A DNA stretch of 64,000 nucleotides from CAVONB01 sp963697205 (GTDB lineage Bacteria > Pseudomonadota > Alphaproteobacteria > Rhizobiales > Hyphomicrobiaceae). Of the stretch, positions 8,773 through 18,181 are shown piece after piece. A model generated the notes under the pieces. The model was not told the DNA's origin. It ran no database searches and was given only the letters and a program-made list of their open reading frames with translations. The DNA lies in NCBI GenBank assembly GCA_963697205.1, contig CAVONB010000015.1:124001-188000 (forward strand). The letters are read 5' to 3'. How positions within the stretch are numbered: the first letter of the stretch is position 1; each line of letters starts with the position of its first letter. The position numbers and the translations under genes are program-made.

Positions 8773-9447
8773 GGTTCGACCTCCCTTTCGGCTCCGAGGT
8801 GCCGGATCACGGCGATGCGGGCATCCTCGTCGGTCAGACTCGGCACCAACGCACAGTCGAACGTCCAGATGCGGCGCGCTTCGCGGATCTCCGCCTCGAC
8901 GTCGCGGCCCTTCGGGAACAGGCCGACGGAGGCGTCTTCGAGAAACGGCGCCGCTAATCCGAGGAGTTTCGGCAGCGGCGCGAGCGCGCGCGCGGACACG
9001 ACATCCGCGGGCGGGATATTAAACTGAGTCGCGGCTTGTTCTATCCTTATCGACAGGATGTCCACACGCGTTCCGGTCTGGCGGGCGACCTCGCGCAGGA
9101 ACGCGGCCTTGCGCTGGTCACTCTCCAGGAGGGTCATCGCGAAGCCTGGCTCGCCCGCCTTGAGCATGGCGACGACCATGCCCGGGAACCCCGCGCCGGA
9201 TCCGAGATCGAGCCACGTGCGCGCCGCCGGGGGCGCCAGAGCGACGAGTTGGGCGCTGTCGGCGAAGTGGCGGTGCCAGAGATCGTCGAGCGTGGCGGGT
9301 GAAACGAGATTGATGCTCTTCTGCCAGAGTTCTCAATATCTGCTCGTAAGCTTCTAGTTTCTTTATCGTTTCACGTGAAACCGCGAACCGCGCGGCGACG
9401 TCCTGCGGGGTGGCGATGCGGTCGGATTTTTGCTCCCTGGCGCTCAA
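8769..9447 (-). pseudogene. rsmG: 16S rRNA m7G527 methyltransferase RsmG, one frameshift
   Basis: SAM-dependent methyltransferase GidB/RsmG, which modifies G527 of 16S rRNA. The N-terminal part starts at a TTG (9447) that overlaps the mnmG stop and reads SRETIKKLEAYEQILRT. The C-terminal part, in another frame, begins within the SAM-binding region and ends HLGAEREVEP. At about 9325-9331 one extra base breaks the frame: removing it restores RTWQKSINLVSPATL and the SAM motif LDLGSGAGFPGM, giving a normal 225-residue protein. A parS site (9368-9381) lies inside the coding sequence. Likely functional in the organism if the insertion is a sequencing error. Confidence 0.88.
9368..9381. other. parS centromere site (perfect)
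   Basis: Perfect 14-bp palindrome GTTTCACGTGAAAC, the core of the bacterial parS consensus TGTTTCACGTGAAACA. It lies inside rsmG, about 1.5 kb from parB. ParB binding is inferred from the consensus and the adjacent parAB. Confidence 0.92.
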
Positions 9448-11315
9448 GCCGATTTTTTCTCCGGGCGCTTTTTCAGCTCCGCCATCAGGCGCAGAAGCGC
9501 CGCCGGCGTCATACCATCGAGGCGCCCCGCCTGGGCCAGGGTCGCCGGCTGGTGGCGGGCGAGCTTCTGGCGCACCTCCGTCGACAGCCCGGAGATACCG
9601 GAGAAGTCGTAGCCCGGCGGAATCCTCAGGGTCTCCTCGCGGCGCAGGACCGCGACGTCCTCCTCCTGACGGCGGACGTAGGCGGCATAGCGGGCGTCGG
9701 TCTCGAGCTGACTCGCGGTCGGCGGGTCGAGGGCGGCGATCGCGGGCCAGATCTGCGCCAGCTGCGCGAGGCTGACGTGCGGGAAAGACAGCAGCTCGAA
9801 TGCGGTGCGCCGCCGGCCATCATGGTTGATCTCGATGCCGTGGCGCGCGGCCTCGTTGGGTGTCAGGCTGCAGGCCTCCAACAGGGCCGCGCCCGCCGCC
9901 AGGGCTGTCGCCTTGTCGGCATGGGCCTGAGCACGCCGGCTTCCGACGAGGCCCTGTGCGATACCCAGGGGCGTCAGACGCTGATCGGCGTTATCTGCTC
10001 GTAATCTCAGGCGAAATTCGGCACGGGACGTGAACATGCGATAGGGCTCGGAGATGCCGCGCGTGACGAGATCGTCGATCATGACGCCGATGTAGGCGTC
10101 GGCGCGGGAGATGACGAAACTCGACGCCCCACCGCCGGCGCGCAGGGCGGCGTTGGCGCCGGCCATCAGGCCTTGAGCGCCGGCCTCCTCGTAGCCGGTC
10201 GTGCCGTTGATCTGGCCCGCCAGGAACAGGCCGGGGAGCGTGCGCACCTCCAGCGTCGGCTCGAGCTCGCGCGGGTCGACATGGTCGTACTCGATGGCGT
10301 AGCCGGGCCGCTTGATGACGATGTTGGCGAGCCCGGGCAGCGTGCGCAGGAAGGCGTCCTGGACATCGGCGGGCAGCGAGGTCGACAGGCCATTGGGGTA
10401 GATCGTGTCGTCGTCGAGCCCCTCGGGCTCGAGGAAGACCTGGTGCTGAGTGCGATCGGCGAAGCGGACGATCTTGTCCTCGATGGAGGGGCAATATCGG
10501 GGGCCGATGCTGCCAATCTGGCCGGAGAAAATCGGTGCCCGGTCGAGGTTTGCGCGGATCAGATCATGCGTCGCCGCGTTCGTCCACGTGATGTGGCAAT
10601 CGACTTGGGGGTTGGTGATCGCGGTGGTCAGGAACGAGAACGGCACCGGGGGATCGTCGCCGGGCTGGCGCTCCAGGCTCGGCCAATCGATCGAATTGGC
10701 CAGCAACCGGGCAGGCGTGCCGGTCTTGAGACGGCCGAGGCTCAGGCCGAGGCTCAAGAGGCGCCCGGACAGGTGCCGCGCCGGGGCCTCGCCGACGCGG
10801 CCGGCCGGGATCTGGGTTTCGCCGATGTGGATGAGGCCATTGAGGAAGGTGCCGGTGGTGAGGACGACGGCGCCGGCACGCATCGTGCGGCCGTCAGCGG
10901 TGACGATCCCGGCGACGCGGCCGCCGGCGATGGCGAGGTCCTCGACAGCGGCTTCGAGCACGGCTAGGCCTGCGGTGTCGCGAATGGCGGCCTGCATGGC
11001 CTGGCGGTAGAGCTTCCGGTCGGCCTGTGCGCGCGGGCCCTGGACGGCGGGGCCTTTGGAGCGGTTGAGCAGACGGAACTGGATACCGGCTGAATCGGCC
11101 ACGCGGGCCATCAGGCCGTCGAGGGCATCGATTTCGCGCACGAGGTGTCCCTTGCCGAGCCCGCCGATGGCCGGGTTGCAGGACATTTCCCCAATCGTAT
11201 CAGCGCGATGCGTGACAAGTGCGGTCTTTGCGCCGAGGCGTGCTGCGGCCGCGGCCGCTTCCGTGCCGGCGTGACCTCCGCCGACCACGATGACGTCAAA
11301 TGAAGTGTCGCTCAC
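9444..11315 (-). CDS. mnmG: tRNA uridine-5-carboxymethylaminomethyl modification enzyme MnmG
   Basis: 623-residue FAD enzyme (GidA) that with MnmE installs cmnm5 at the wobble uridine of several tRNAs. The N-terminus has the dinucleotide-binding motif VGGGHAGTEAA (residues 11-21), then CNPAIGGLGKGHLVREIDAL, a GidA hallmark containing a conserved Cys. The second signature, GYEEAGAQGLMAG, and the C-terminal helical MnmE-binding domain are present. GTG start. It opens the mnmG-rsmG-parA-parB operon; mnmE lies 1.3 kb away, also on the minus strand, beyond a convergent hydrolase gene. Confidence 0.97.
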   Translation of the reverse strand: MSDTSFDVIVVGGGHAGTEAAAAAARLGAKTALVTHRADTIGEMSCNPAIGGLGKGHLVREIDALDGLMARVADSAGIQFRLLNRSKGPAVQGPRAQADRKLYRQAMQAAIRDTAGLAVLEAAVEDLAIAGGRVAGIVTADGRTMRAGAVVLTTGTFLNGLIHIGETQIPAGRVGEAPARHLSGRLLSLGLSLGRLKTGTPARLLANSIDWPSLERQPGDDPPVPFSFLTTAITNPQVDCHITWTNAATHDLIRANLDRAPIFSGQIGSIGPRYCPSIEDKIVRFADRTQHQVFLEPEGLDDDTIYPNGLSTSLPADVQDAFLRTLPGLANIVIKRPGYAIEYDHVDPRELEPTLEVRTLPGLFLAGQINGTTGYEEAGAQGLMAGANAALRAGGGASSFVISRADAYIGVMIDDLVTRGISEPYRMFTSRAEFRLRLRADNADQRLTPLGIAQGLVGSRRAQAHADKATALAAGAALLEACSLTPNEAARHGIEINHDGRRRTAFELLSFPHVSLAQLAQIWPAIAALDPPTASQLETDARYAAYVRRQEEDVAVLRREETLRIPPGYDFSGISGLSTEVRQKLARHQPATLAQAGRLDGMTPAALLRLMAELKKRPEKKSA

Positions 11316-11535
11316 GTCGGGTGCCTGCGCTGTGCCAGGTCAATCTGCCTAGGCTTGCCGGGGTTGGCGGCACCCTATCCGAGGCGGGCCGGGAGGGTCA
11401 AACAGGCGCGGGGCCCGCCTGGTAGCGCTGAGTGACGGCTTTTCACGCGACATCAGCGTGCGGTTCGCTGCCGTCGTCGCACCGGCTGGACTAAGCTGTG
11501 AACTTGCCGACAGGCGCGAAACGGAGGGGAAATCG

Positions 11536-12429
11536 ATGGATCCGCTACCGATGAGCCGGCCGCAGATCGAGATTGTGCGGTTTGCGGCCGAGGGCGACAC
11601 CGGGATGCTGGACGCGCTGCATTTTCGGCCCGAGCGGCCCAGCGACCGGGCGCTGATCCTCATTCCCGGGCTCAACGGCTCGATCATGGGGGCGGGGCGG
11701 CATGATTACCGGCCGATGGCGCAGGCGCTGGCCGAGGTGGGCTTCGGGTTCCTGCTGCCGCAGCTGCGCTCGCTCGACAATTGGCCCTACGCCCGGTTCG
11801 AGACGGTCGTGGGCGACATCGGCGGCGCGGTGCGGCAGGCCAAGGCACTGGGGTACCGGCAGATTGCGCTATTCGGGACGAGCCTCGGCGGGCCGCGGAT
11901 GGCGCTCTACATGGCACGGCGTGGCGATCCCGCGATCATTGCGGCCGGGTTCATCGCATCGATCATCTCGCCTTATGGCGAGTTCCAGATCCGCCAGCCC
12001 GAGGCGGAGCGGGCCCGGCTGGAGGCGACGCTGGCGGCGGCGCGCCATGCGGTCGCGGCGGGTGAGCCACTGACACCCATCGCCTTCGAGAACTGGTTTC
12101 CGGGGCGGCACATGATGATGGCCGCGCGGAGTTTTCTGGAGTTCTTCGGTGGTCCGGCGGACTGCGAAGCCTGGTCGACTCGCCACGCGCCGGCCATCCG
12201 GGTGCCTGCGCTGGTGCTGCACGGCACGGCGGACGAAATCGCGCTGCCGGCCAACGCCCAATCGATCTTCGACAGCTTAACGGGCGCGGTGAGCCGCGAC
12301 CTCTTGTGGGTGGGCGGCGCCCGGCATTACCTAACCCCCGGCGTCATTGCCGAAGGGTTCGCGCGGGAGACGGCAGCGTGGCTGAAGCGGCGACTGCCCG
12401 CATTATCGGGGGTCGCGGAGGAAAAATAG
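11536..12429 (+). CDS. Alpha/beta-hydrolase
   Basis: 297-residue serine hydrolase of the alpha/beta fold; substrate unknown. The nucleophile elbow is GTSLGG (Ser116), the oxyanion side reads LIPGLNGS, and the acid and base candidates lie in LHGTADEIALP (Asp) and GGARHYLTPG (His), in the usual order. The start ATG at 11536 has a strong GGAGG about 8 bases upstream; an in-frame GTG at 11458 would add 26 residues without support. The gene is a plus-strand single inserted between mnmG and mnmE. No signal peptide, so cytoplasmic. Confidence 0.85.
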   Translation: MDPLPMSRPQIEIVRFAAEGDTGMLDALHFRPERPSDRALILIPGLNGSIMGAGRHDYRPMAQALAEVGFGFLLPQLRSLDNWPYARFETVVGDIGGAVRQAKALGYRQIALFGTSLGGPRMALYMARRGDPAIIAAGFIASIISPYGEFQIRQPEAERARLEATLAAARHAVAAGEPLTPIAFENWFPGRHMMMAARSFLEFFGGPADCEAWSTRHAPAIRVPALVLHGTADEIALPANAQSIFDSLTGAVSRDLLWVGGARHYLTPGVIAEGFARETAAWLKRRLPALSGVAEEK

Positions 12430-12452
12430 ACCGGGAGAGAATCAGCGGCGCG

Positions 12453-12466
12453 GTTTCACGTGAAAC
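12453..12466. other. parS centromere site (perfect)
   Basis: Perfect palindrome GTTTCACGTGAAAC in the short convergent gap between the hydrolase gene and mnmE, about 4.6 kb from parB. It is identical to the site at 9368. Confidence 0.93.
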
Positions 12467-12580
12467 GTCAAGACCCTGATCGCCATGAATGGTGTTTTTA
12501 TCCCCTTCGCAATTTCGCTGCGCAGTGCCTTGAGTTCGAACTCGATGATCGGGCCGCTTGGGGCCGAGCCGTCCACAGCC

Positions 12581-13972
12581 TCACTTGCCGATGCAGAAGC
12601 GACCAAAGACGGCATCGAGGACCTCCTCGGCGTCGATGCGCCCGGTGATCCGGCCCAGCGCCGACGCGGCGGACCGCACATCCTCGGCCCGTAGCTCAGG
12701 GGCATCGTCGGCGCCGGCCAGAAAGGCGTCGAGGTGGCCGCAGCAGGCCTCCAGCAGGTGGCGGTGGCGGGCTTGCGTGACGACGGCGGGCGCGGTGGCG
12801 TGGCCCGGGTCCGCGCTCAGGCGCGCACGGGCCCTTTCCGCCAGAAGTCGGACAAGCTCAGGGACACCCGCGCCGGTCAGGGCCGAGACGACAATGTCGA
12901 CGCCTGCGGGTCGTGAAGCGGCGGGGCTCAGATCCGCCTTGTTGGCAGCAATCAGAAGCCGGCTGGGATCGACACGAAGTGCCTGCGAGCGCTTTGCATC
13001 GGCAGTGCTGCCCGGGGAGGCTCGTGGCTCCGACGGGTCACCGGGGGCTGCGGCATCGACCACCCAGACGACGAGGTCGGCGGCGTCGGCCGACCGCAGC
13101 GTGCGGCGCATGCCTTCCTGTTCCACGGCGCCGGTCGTGGCGCGAAGGCCCGCGGTATCGGTGACGACGACGGGCAGGCCGCCCAGATCGAGTCGCACCT
13201 CGATGGTGTCGCGCGTCGTGCCCGGCTCGGGCGATACGATGGCTGCGTCGCGGCGGGCCAGCGCGTTCAGGAGACTCGACTTTCCGACGTTAGGCGCGCC
13301 CGCCAGCACGATGCGGAAGCCGCCGCGCAGGATCTCGCCGCGGTGACCATCGTCGAGGACGGCGCGGATCTCGTCGCGCAAGGGGATGGCCTGGCGCCGG
13401 GCTTGTGCGAAGGCGTCGGCGGCGACATCACCCTCGTCGGAGAAGTCGATGCCGGCTTCGACGAGAGCGGCACACGCGATCAGGCTGTCCCGCCAGCCCT
13501 CGGTCAGAGCCGAGAGGTGGCCCGACGCCTGACGCAGCGCCTGGCGGCGCTGATCCTCGGTCTCGGCCTCGATGAGATCCGCCAGGCCCTCTGCTTCAGC
13601 GAGGTCGATCTTGCCGTTCTGGAAGGCGCGACGGGCAAATTCACCGGCCTCGGCCATGCGGCATCCCGGGACACGCGCGAGAGCATCGAGAACGGCGCGG
13701 ATCACGGCAGGTCCGCCGTGGACCTGGAATTCGGCGACATCCTCACCGGTTTCGCTTTTCGGAGCGGCAAAGAAAAGAACCACCGCGCGGTCGATTTCGT
13801 CGCCATTATGTGGATGACGAATTCGCCGGAAGGCCGCATGCCGGTCGGGAACGGCTGGATCGGCCATGGTCCGCAGGACATCACGGACGGCGGGTCCGGA
13901 GATGCGGATCACGGCGACACCGGCGCGGCCTGGGGCGCTGGAGAGCGCGAATATCGTCGAAACGGCTGTCAT
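12581..13972 (-). CDS. mnmE: tRNA modification GTPase MnmE
   Basis: 463-residue GTPase (TrmE), partner of MnmG in wobble-uridine modification. The N-terminal tetrahydrofolate-binding domain reads IFALSSAPGRAGVAVIRISG. The helical domain is split by the G domain with P-loop GAPNVGKSS (225-233), GTTRDT (G2), DTAGLR (272-277) and NKAD. The protein ends with the hallmark CIGK, whose Cys is required for activity. All motifs are intact. Two parS sites sit just upstream of its start. Confidence 0.97.
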   Translation of the reverse strand: MTAVSTIFALSSAPGRAGVAVIRISGPAVRDVLRTMADPAVPDRHAAFRRIRHPHNGDEIDRAVVLFFAAPKSETGEDVAEFQVHGGPAVIRAVLDALARVPGCRMAEAGEFARRAFQNGKIDLAEAEGLADLIEAETEDQRRQALRQASGHLSALTEGWRDSLIACAALVEAGIDFSDEGDVAADAFAQARRQAIPLRDEIRAVLDDGHRGEILRGGFRIVLAGAPNVGKSSLLNALARRDAAIVSPEPGTTRDTIEVRLDLGGLPVVVTDTAGLRATTGAVEQEGMRRTLRSADAADLVVWVVDAAAPGDPSEPRASPGSTADAKRSQALRVDPSRLLIAANKADLSPAASRPAGVDIVVSALTGAGVPELVRLLAERARARLSADPGHATAPAVVTQARHRHLLEACCGHLDAFLAGADDAPELRAEDVRSAASALGRITGRIDAEEVLDAVFGRFCIGK

Positions 13973-14025
13973 CGTTTCACTGCCGGAGCTCGTCGTGTTT
14001 CAAGTCGATCTGTTTTCGCGGACAC

Positions 14026-14039
14026 GTTTCACGTGAATC
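14026..14039. other. parS site, one mismatch
   Basis: GTTTCACGTGAATC, one mismatch to the parS core, just upstream of mnmE. It forms a pair with the site at 14052: CGTTTCACGTGAATCCATTT is repeated exactly 26 bases further on, so the two sites arose by a short tandem duplication. Confidence 0.85.
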
Positions 14040-14051
14040 CATTTTCCATCC

Positions 14052-14065
14052 GTTTCACGTGAATC
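14052..14065. other. parS site, one mismatch, tandem copy
   Basis: Second copy of GTTTCACGTGAATC, 26 bases from the first, in the mnmE / DUF255-gene divergent gap (13973-14238). The rest of that 266-base gap holds the ribosome-binding site of the next gene and nothing else I recognise. Confidence 0.85.
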
Positions 14066-14238
14066 CATTTTCGTCCCTTTTGATTTTGGGTGGCGCGGCT
14101 CGCATGACCTTGCCCGGCCGTGACCGGCGCCGTGGTAACGCGATGCCGGTTTCCCCGGGTTGTCACCACCGGCATCGTCTATCATCTGAGGGTGACGCAG
14201 ATCGAGCACGGCGACTGTGCCATTAAGGAGGGACGATC

Positions 14239-16309
14239 GTGACAGCCCCCGACGACGCAGCCGACCGCAATCGCCTCGGCGCGGAGACCAGCCCCTATCT
14301 GCTGCAGCATCGCGACAATCCTGTCCACTGGTGGTCGTGGGGCCCGGATGCACTGGCGGCGGCGCAGCGGACGGGCAAACCGATCCTGCTGTCGGTGGGC
14401 TACGCCGCCTGCCATTGGTGCCACGTGATGGCGCACGAGAGCTTCGAGGACAACGCCACGGCTGCCGTCATGAACGACCTGTTCGTGAACATCAAAGTGG
14501 ATCGCGAGGAGCGTCCGGATATCGACGCCATCTACATGGGCGCGTTGCACCGGCTGGGCGAGCAGGGCGGGTGGCCGTTGACGATGTTCCTCGACAGCCA
14601 GGCGCGGCCGTTCTGGGGCGGCACCTATTTTCCCAAGGAAGGCCGCTACGGGCGGCCCGCGTTCGTGGACGTGTTGCGCGAGGTGGCCCGCATCCACCGC
14701 GAAGACCCCGAGCGGGTCGCGCACAACGCAACGGCGATCACGCAGTCGCTTTGCGAGCGGGCACCAGCGGGACGGATCTCGCTCGACGATGCGGTGCTGG
14801 AGGATCTCACGCGCCGGATGGCGCAGGCGGTCGACCCCGTCCACGGCGGGCTCAATGGCGCGCCGAAGTTTCCGCAGTGGAGCTTCTTCTGGCTGCTGTG
14901 GCGCGGGGCGATCCGGACCGGCGAATGCGTCGGCGAAGGTGCAGTGTCTCAATACGCTGACGCACATCTGCCAGGGCGGCATCACCGATCATCTCGGCGG
15001 CGGGTTCGCGCGCTACTCCGTCGATGAGCGGTGGCTGGCGCCGCACTTCGAGAAGATGCTCTACGACAATGCTCTGCTGGTCGACCTCCTGACAGAGGCG
15101 TGGCGGGAGACGCAAGACCCGCTGTATGCCCAGCGCGTGGCGGAGACCGTCGACTGGCTCGCGCGGGAAATGATCGCTGATGGGGGCGGGTTCGGGGCGT
15201 CGCTCGATGCGGACAGCGAGGGCGAGGAAGGGAAGTTCTACGTCTGGAGCGCGGCGGAGATCCTGGACGTGCTGGGTGCGGAGGACGCGGCCTTCTTCGG
15301 CCGGGTGTACGACGTGAGCGTGGCAGGCAACTGGGAGGGGCATACGATCCTCAACCGGCTCGACAGCTTGGCGGCGCTGGCGGAAGCCGACGAGGCGCGC
15401 CTGGCGGCGCTGCGCCAGAAGCTCCTGCAACGGCGCGCGCAGCGCATCCGGCCCGGCTGGGACGACAAGGTGCTCGCCGACTGGAACGGGCTGATGATCG
15501 CGGCGCTGGCGCGGGCCGCGGTGGTGTTTGCGCGGCCTGAGTGGCTGGCGATGGCCGAGCGGGCGTTCGACTTCGTCGCCACCAGGATGGCGAAGGACGA
15601 CGGGCGGCTGTGGCATTCGTTTCGAGATGGGCGGGCCAAGGCACCTGCAACGGCTGCGGACTACGCCAACATGATCTGGGCAGCGATCCGGCTCCACGAA
15701 GCGACGGGCGCTTCGCGCTATGTCGATCGTGCCCGCGTTTGGGTCGCTACGCTCGACCGGCACTACTGGCGGACGGACGGCGACGGCTACGCGATGACCG
15801 CCGACGACACGGACGACGTCATCGTGCGTCTTGCCAATGCTCATGACGACGCGACGCCGAACGCCAACGCGGTGATGGTGTCGAACCTCGTCCATCTGTG
15901 GCTGCTGACCGGCGAGGCAGTATATCGGGAACGGGCGGTGGCGATCCCGCAGGCGTTTGCGCGCGAGGTCGCGCAGGCGCCGCTCGGCCATTGTGGGCTG
16001 ATTGCGAATGCCATCGAGCTGATCGCGCCGACGCAGGTGGTGGTGGTCAGCGGGGAGACGGGGCAGGCGCAAGCGCTCGTGGCGGCGCTGCACAGCCTTT
16101 CGTTGCCGGGCGCGCTGGTGCAGGTGGTGGCGGATACGACAGGACTGCCGGACATCTCACCGCTGGCCGGCAAGACGGCGATCGACGGGAAGCCGACCGG
16201 CTATGTCTGCGCCGGTTTCAGTTGCTCCGCACCGGTGGTGGAGGCGGATTCGCTGCGGGTGCTTGTCGAGGAGGGACGCCGGGCGTTCCGGCGGGTCACC
16301 AACGCGTGA
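14239..16309 (+). pseudogene. Thioredoxin-domain DUF255 protein (YyaL family), one frameshift
   Basis: Large protein of the YyaL/SSP411 family: an N-terminal thioredoxin-like DUF255 domain (YLLQHRDNPVHWW; CxxC as CHWC in GYAACHWCHVMAHESFE) followed by an (alpha/alpha)6 toroid (GGGFARYSVDERW, HFEKMLYDNALL). Biochemical role unknown. GTG start with AAGGAGGG 6 bases upstream. The first frame runs to 15027, but homology leaves it at about 14924, where the sequence GGCGAATGCG carries one base too many. After removing it the text reads through to 16309 as 689 residues, the usual size. Most likely an assembly insertion. Single-gene unit, convergent with the MipA gene. Confidence 0.87.
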
Positions 16310-16369
16310 GGCCGGTGCCGTGATGACGTGCGTTGTTCACGTGTCTTGGTGCGGCAGTTTCAAACCGCC

Positions 16370-17185
16370 TCAGCGGCCCATCGAGAAACGATAGGTCAGG
16401 CCGAGGCCGCCGGAGAACTGGCTGTCTGTCTCGCTGATCGGGCTGTCGGACGCGTCCCCGATCAAGTGGCTGTAGCGGCCGGTGAGTTTGAGGGTCCAGC
16501 GATCGTCGAGGGGGACATCGGCACCGAGGCCGACGTAGACGTCCTTGAAGCCGGAATCTGCCTCGAAGCGTCCAAACGAGGACGTCAGCACTTGCGTGGG
16601 GCTGACGGTGAAATAGGCGTCCATGTAGTCCTCGCTGGCCCAGGTGGTGCCAAGCAGGCCCGTGATGGTGACGCCGCGCGAGACCGTGCGCGCCTCAAGG
16701 CCCAAGCGGACGAGACCGCCGGTGTCGTCGCCCGTCGCCTGGTGGTGGTAGGAGACGAAGGCGCCGAGCGGGCCTGTGCGATAGGCCGCGTAGCCGCCCA
16801 GCACCAAGCCACCGTCGACATCGCCGAGGCCGCGGAGGCGGCGGGCGTCATCCTCGTCGCGGCCGAAGCGCCAACCCGCCAGCGGGCCCAACTCGAAACC
16901 TTGCGCCTGGAACAGCCGGAAACGGACGTCGTCGGCGCCCTTCACCTGGACGCGGCCATTGCCGTCCGACAAGCCGGCGGGGGCGATGAATGGAACGCCC
17001 AGCACACGGTAGTCCTTCGAGCCCTCATACTTCGGCGCGACCATGACCATGCCACCGACTTGCCAGTCGTTCGGCCATGCGCCGAGCCCGTCAGCCTGGG
17101 CATCGACCGCTGCGCCGGCGAGCAGCGCAAGCGCGGTGATGCCGCCTGCCAGAGCGCGGATCGGGGCGGTTTTCGCCAGTCGCAT
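16370..17185 (-). CDS. MipA/OmpV-family outer-membrane protein
   Basis: 271 residues with a signal peptide (positively charged start, ALAGGITALALLAGAAV, cleavage near AQA-DG). The mature part is an alternating beta-barrel sequence ending in an aromatic (YRFSMGR). Family features are PKYEGSKDYRV near the N-terminus and repeated Gly/aromatic strands (FGRDEDDARRLRGLGDVDGG). MipA/OmpV proteins are outer-membrane barrels; one is a scaffold for murein-synthesising enzymes, but a specific role here is not shown. Monocistronic, with a 159-base gap upstream. Confidence 0.87.
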   Translation of the reverse strand: MRLAKTAPIRALAGGITALALLAGAAVDAQADGLGAWPNDWQVGGMVMVAPKYEGSKDYRVLGVPFIAPAGLSDGNGRVQVKGADDVRFRLFQAQGFELGPLAGWRFGRDEDDARRLRGLGDVDGGLVLGGYAAYRTGPLGAFVSYHHQATGDDTGGLVRLGLEARTVSRGVTITGLLGTTWASEDYMDAYFTVSPTQVLTSSFGRFEADSGFKDVYVGLGADVPLDDRWTLKLTGRYSHLIGDASDSPISETDSQFSGGLGLTYRFSMGR

Positions 17186-17344
17186 ATTAAATCCCTGTTC
17201 TGACGATATTTTCTCGATTCCTCACCGAGAGGATGTGGTTAGAAACGGGCCAGCAGCAAGGATGGATTGATGTGATCGGGTGGGCGGCGGTCGGGTTCCG
17301 CGCTGGGCGTGGCTTTGAGACACCATCTGCAGGCCGTCCAGGGA

Positions 17345-18076
17345 TCAAGCCGCACGCCGCGCGGCGGCGATGCGATCCTGGAGGCGGGTCTTCTGGCGAC
17401 CGTCGGCGCCGAAGTTGTCCGGGGCGAGCCAGTCTTCCATGCCGGCGCGGATGGCGGGCCACTCACTTTCGATGATCGACAGCCAGTCGGTGTCGCGGCT
17501 GCGGCCGCGGTGGATGACGGCGTTGCGGAACGTGCCCTCGAACGTGAACCCCAGGCGTTCGGCCGCGCTCCGGGAAGCGGCGTTGAGGTGGTGGCATTTC
17601 CACTCGTAGCGGCGGTAGCCGAGCTCGTCGAAGGCGCGGCGCATCATCAGGTACATGGCTTCGGTGGCGGCGGGCTGCTTTTGCAGCAGCGACGAGTAAC
17701 GGATGTTGCCGACCTCAATGACGCCGTTGGGCGGATCGATGCGCATGAAGGCGCAGACGCCGACGGGCGTGCCGGTCGCCAGATCAACGATGGCGTGTTG
17801 GAGCGGGTCCTTGATCGCCGTGCGCTCGCGCACGAAGGCCGCATAGGCCTCGAGTGTGTCAAAGGGTCCGTAGGGCAGGTAGGTCCAGAAGCGGCCGTCG
17901 GGATCGCGGCTGTAGGCAGCGTGGAGATCGGCCGCGTGCCGGTCGACGTCGAGAAGCTCGACGCGGCAGAAGCGGCCTTGCATCGGCGTCGCTGGCGGCA
18001 GAGAACGCGGTGTCCAGCCGGGAACTGGCGGGCCGAGGGGTTGGCCGTAGGGGGAGGTGGGCGGTGGCGCTGTCAT
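17345..18076 (-). CDS. GNAT-family N-acetyltransferase (RimJ/RimL type)
   Basis: 243 residues; GCN5-related acetyltransferase resembling RimJ/RimL. An N-terminal Pro-rich segment is followed by VELLDVDRHAADLHAAY. The central beta strands read GVCAFMRIDPPNGVIEVGNI, and the C-terminal acetyl-CoA region has NAASRSAAERLGFTFEG, matching the family pattern N..S...ae.lGF..EG. The substrate (protein N-terminus, antibiotic or small molecule) cannot be told. The start at 18076 (MTAPPP) is preferred over 18148, which would add Arg/Pro-rich residues. It lies downstream of rho on the same strand. Confidence 0.86.
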   Translation of the reverse strand: MTAPPPTSPYGQPLGPPVPGWTPRSLPPATPMQGRFCRVELLDVDRHAADLHAAYSRDPDGRFWTYLPYGPFDTLEAYAAFVRERTAIKDPLQHAIVDLATGTPVGVCAFMRIDPPNGVIEVGNIRYSSLLQKQPAATEAMYLMMRRAFDELGYRRYEWKCHHLNAASRSAAERLGFTFEGTFRNAVIHRGRSRDTDWLSIIESEWPAIRAGMEDWLAPDNFGADGRQKTRLQDRIAAARRAA

Positions 18077-18135
18077 TCGGGCATTTATTGCCGGTCGCCA
18101 GCGATCTGCAAGCCTCCTCCGTTCGGGAGGAGTGG

Positions 18136-18158
18136 ATCCCGGGCACAAGGCCCGGGAT
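18136..18158. repeat. Palindromic repeat-like hairpin
   Basis: ATCCCGGGC / GCCCGGGAT, a 9-bp perfect stem with loop ACAAG, inside the short gap between rho and the acetyltransferase gene. The surrounding TGGATCCCGGGC ... GGGATGACA context is of a kind widely dispersed in rhizobial genomes (from general knowledge). No U-run on either strand. Confidence 0.55.
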
Positions 18159-18181
18159 GACAGCGTCGTGTGCGTGAGGCG

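Noticed and set aside
16327..16345. TTCACGTG as a further parS site
   Set aside because: Only the central CACGTG and two adjacent bases match; the right half does not fit the consensus.
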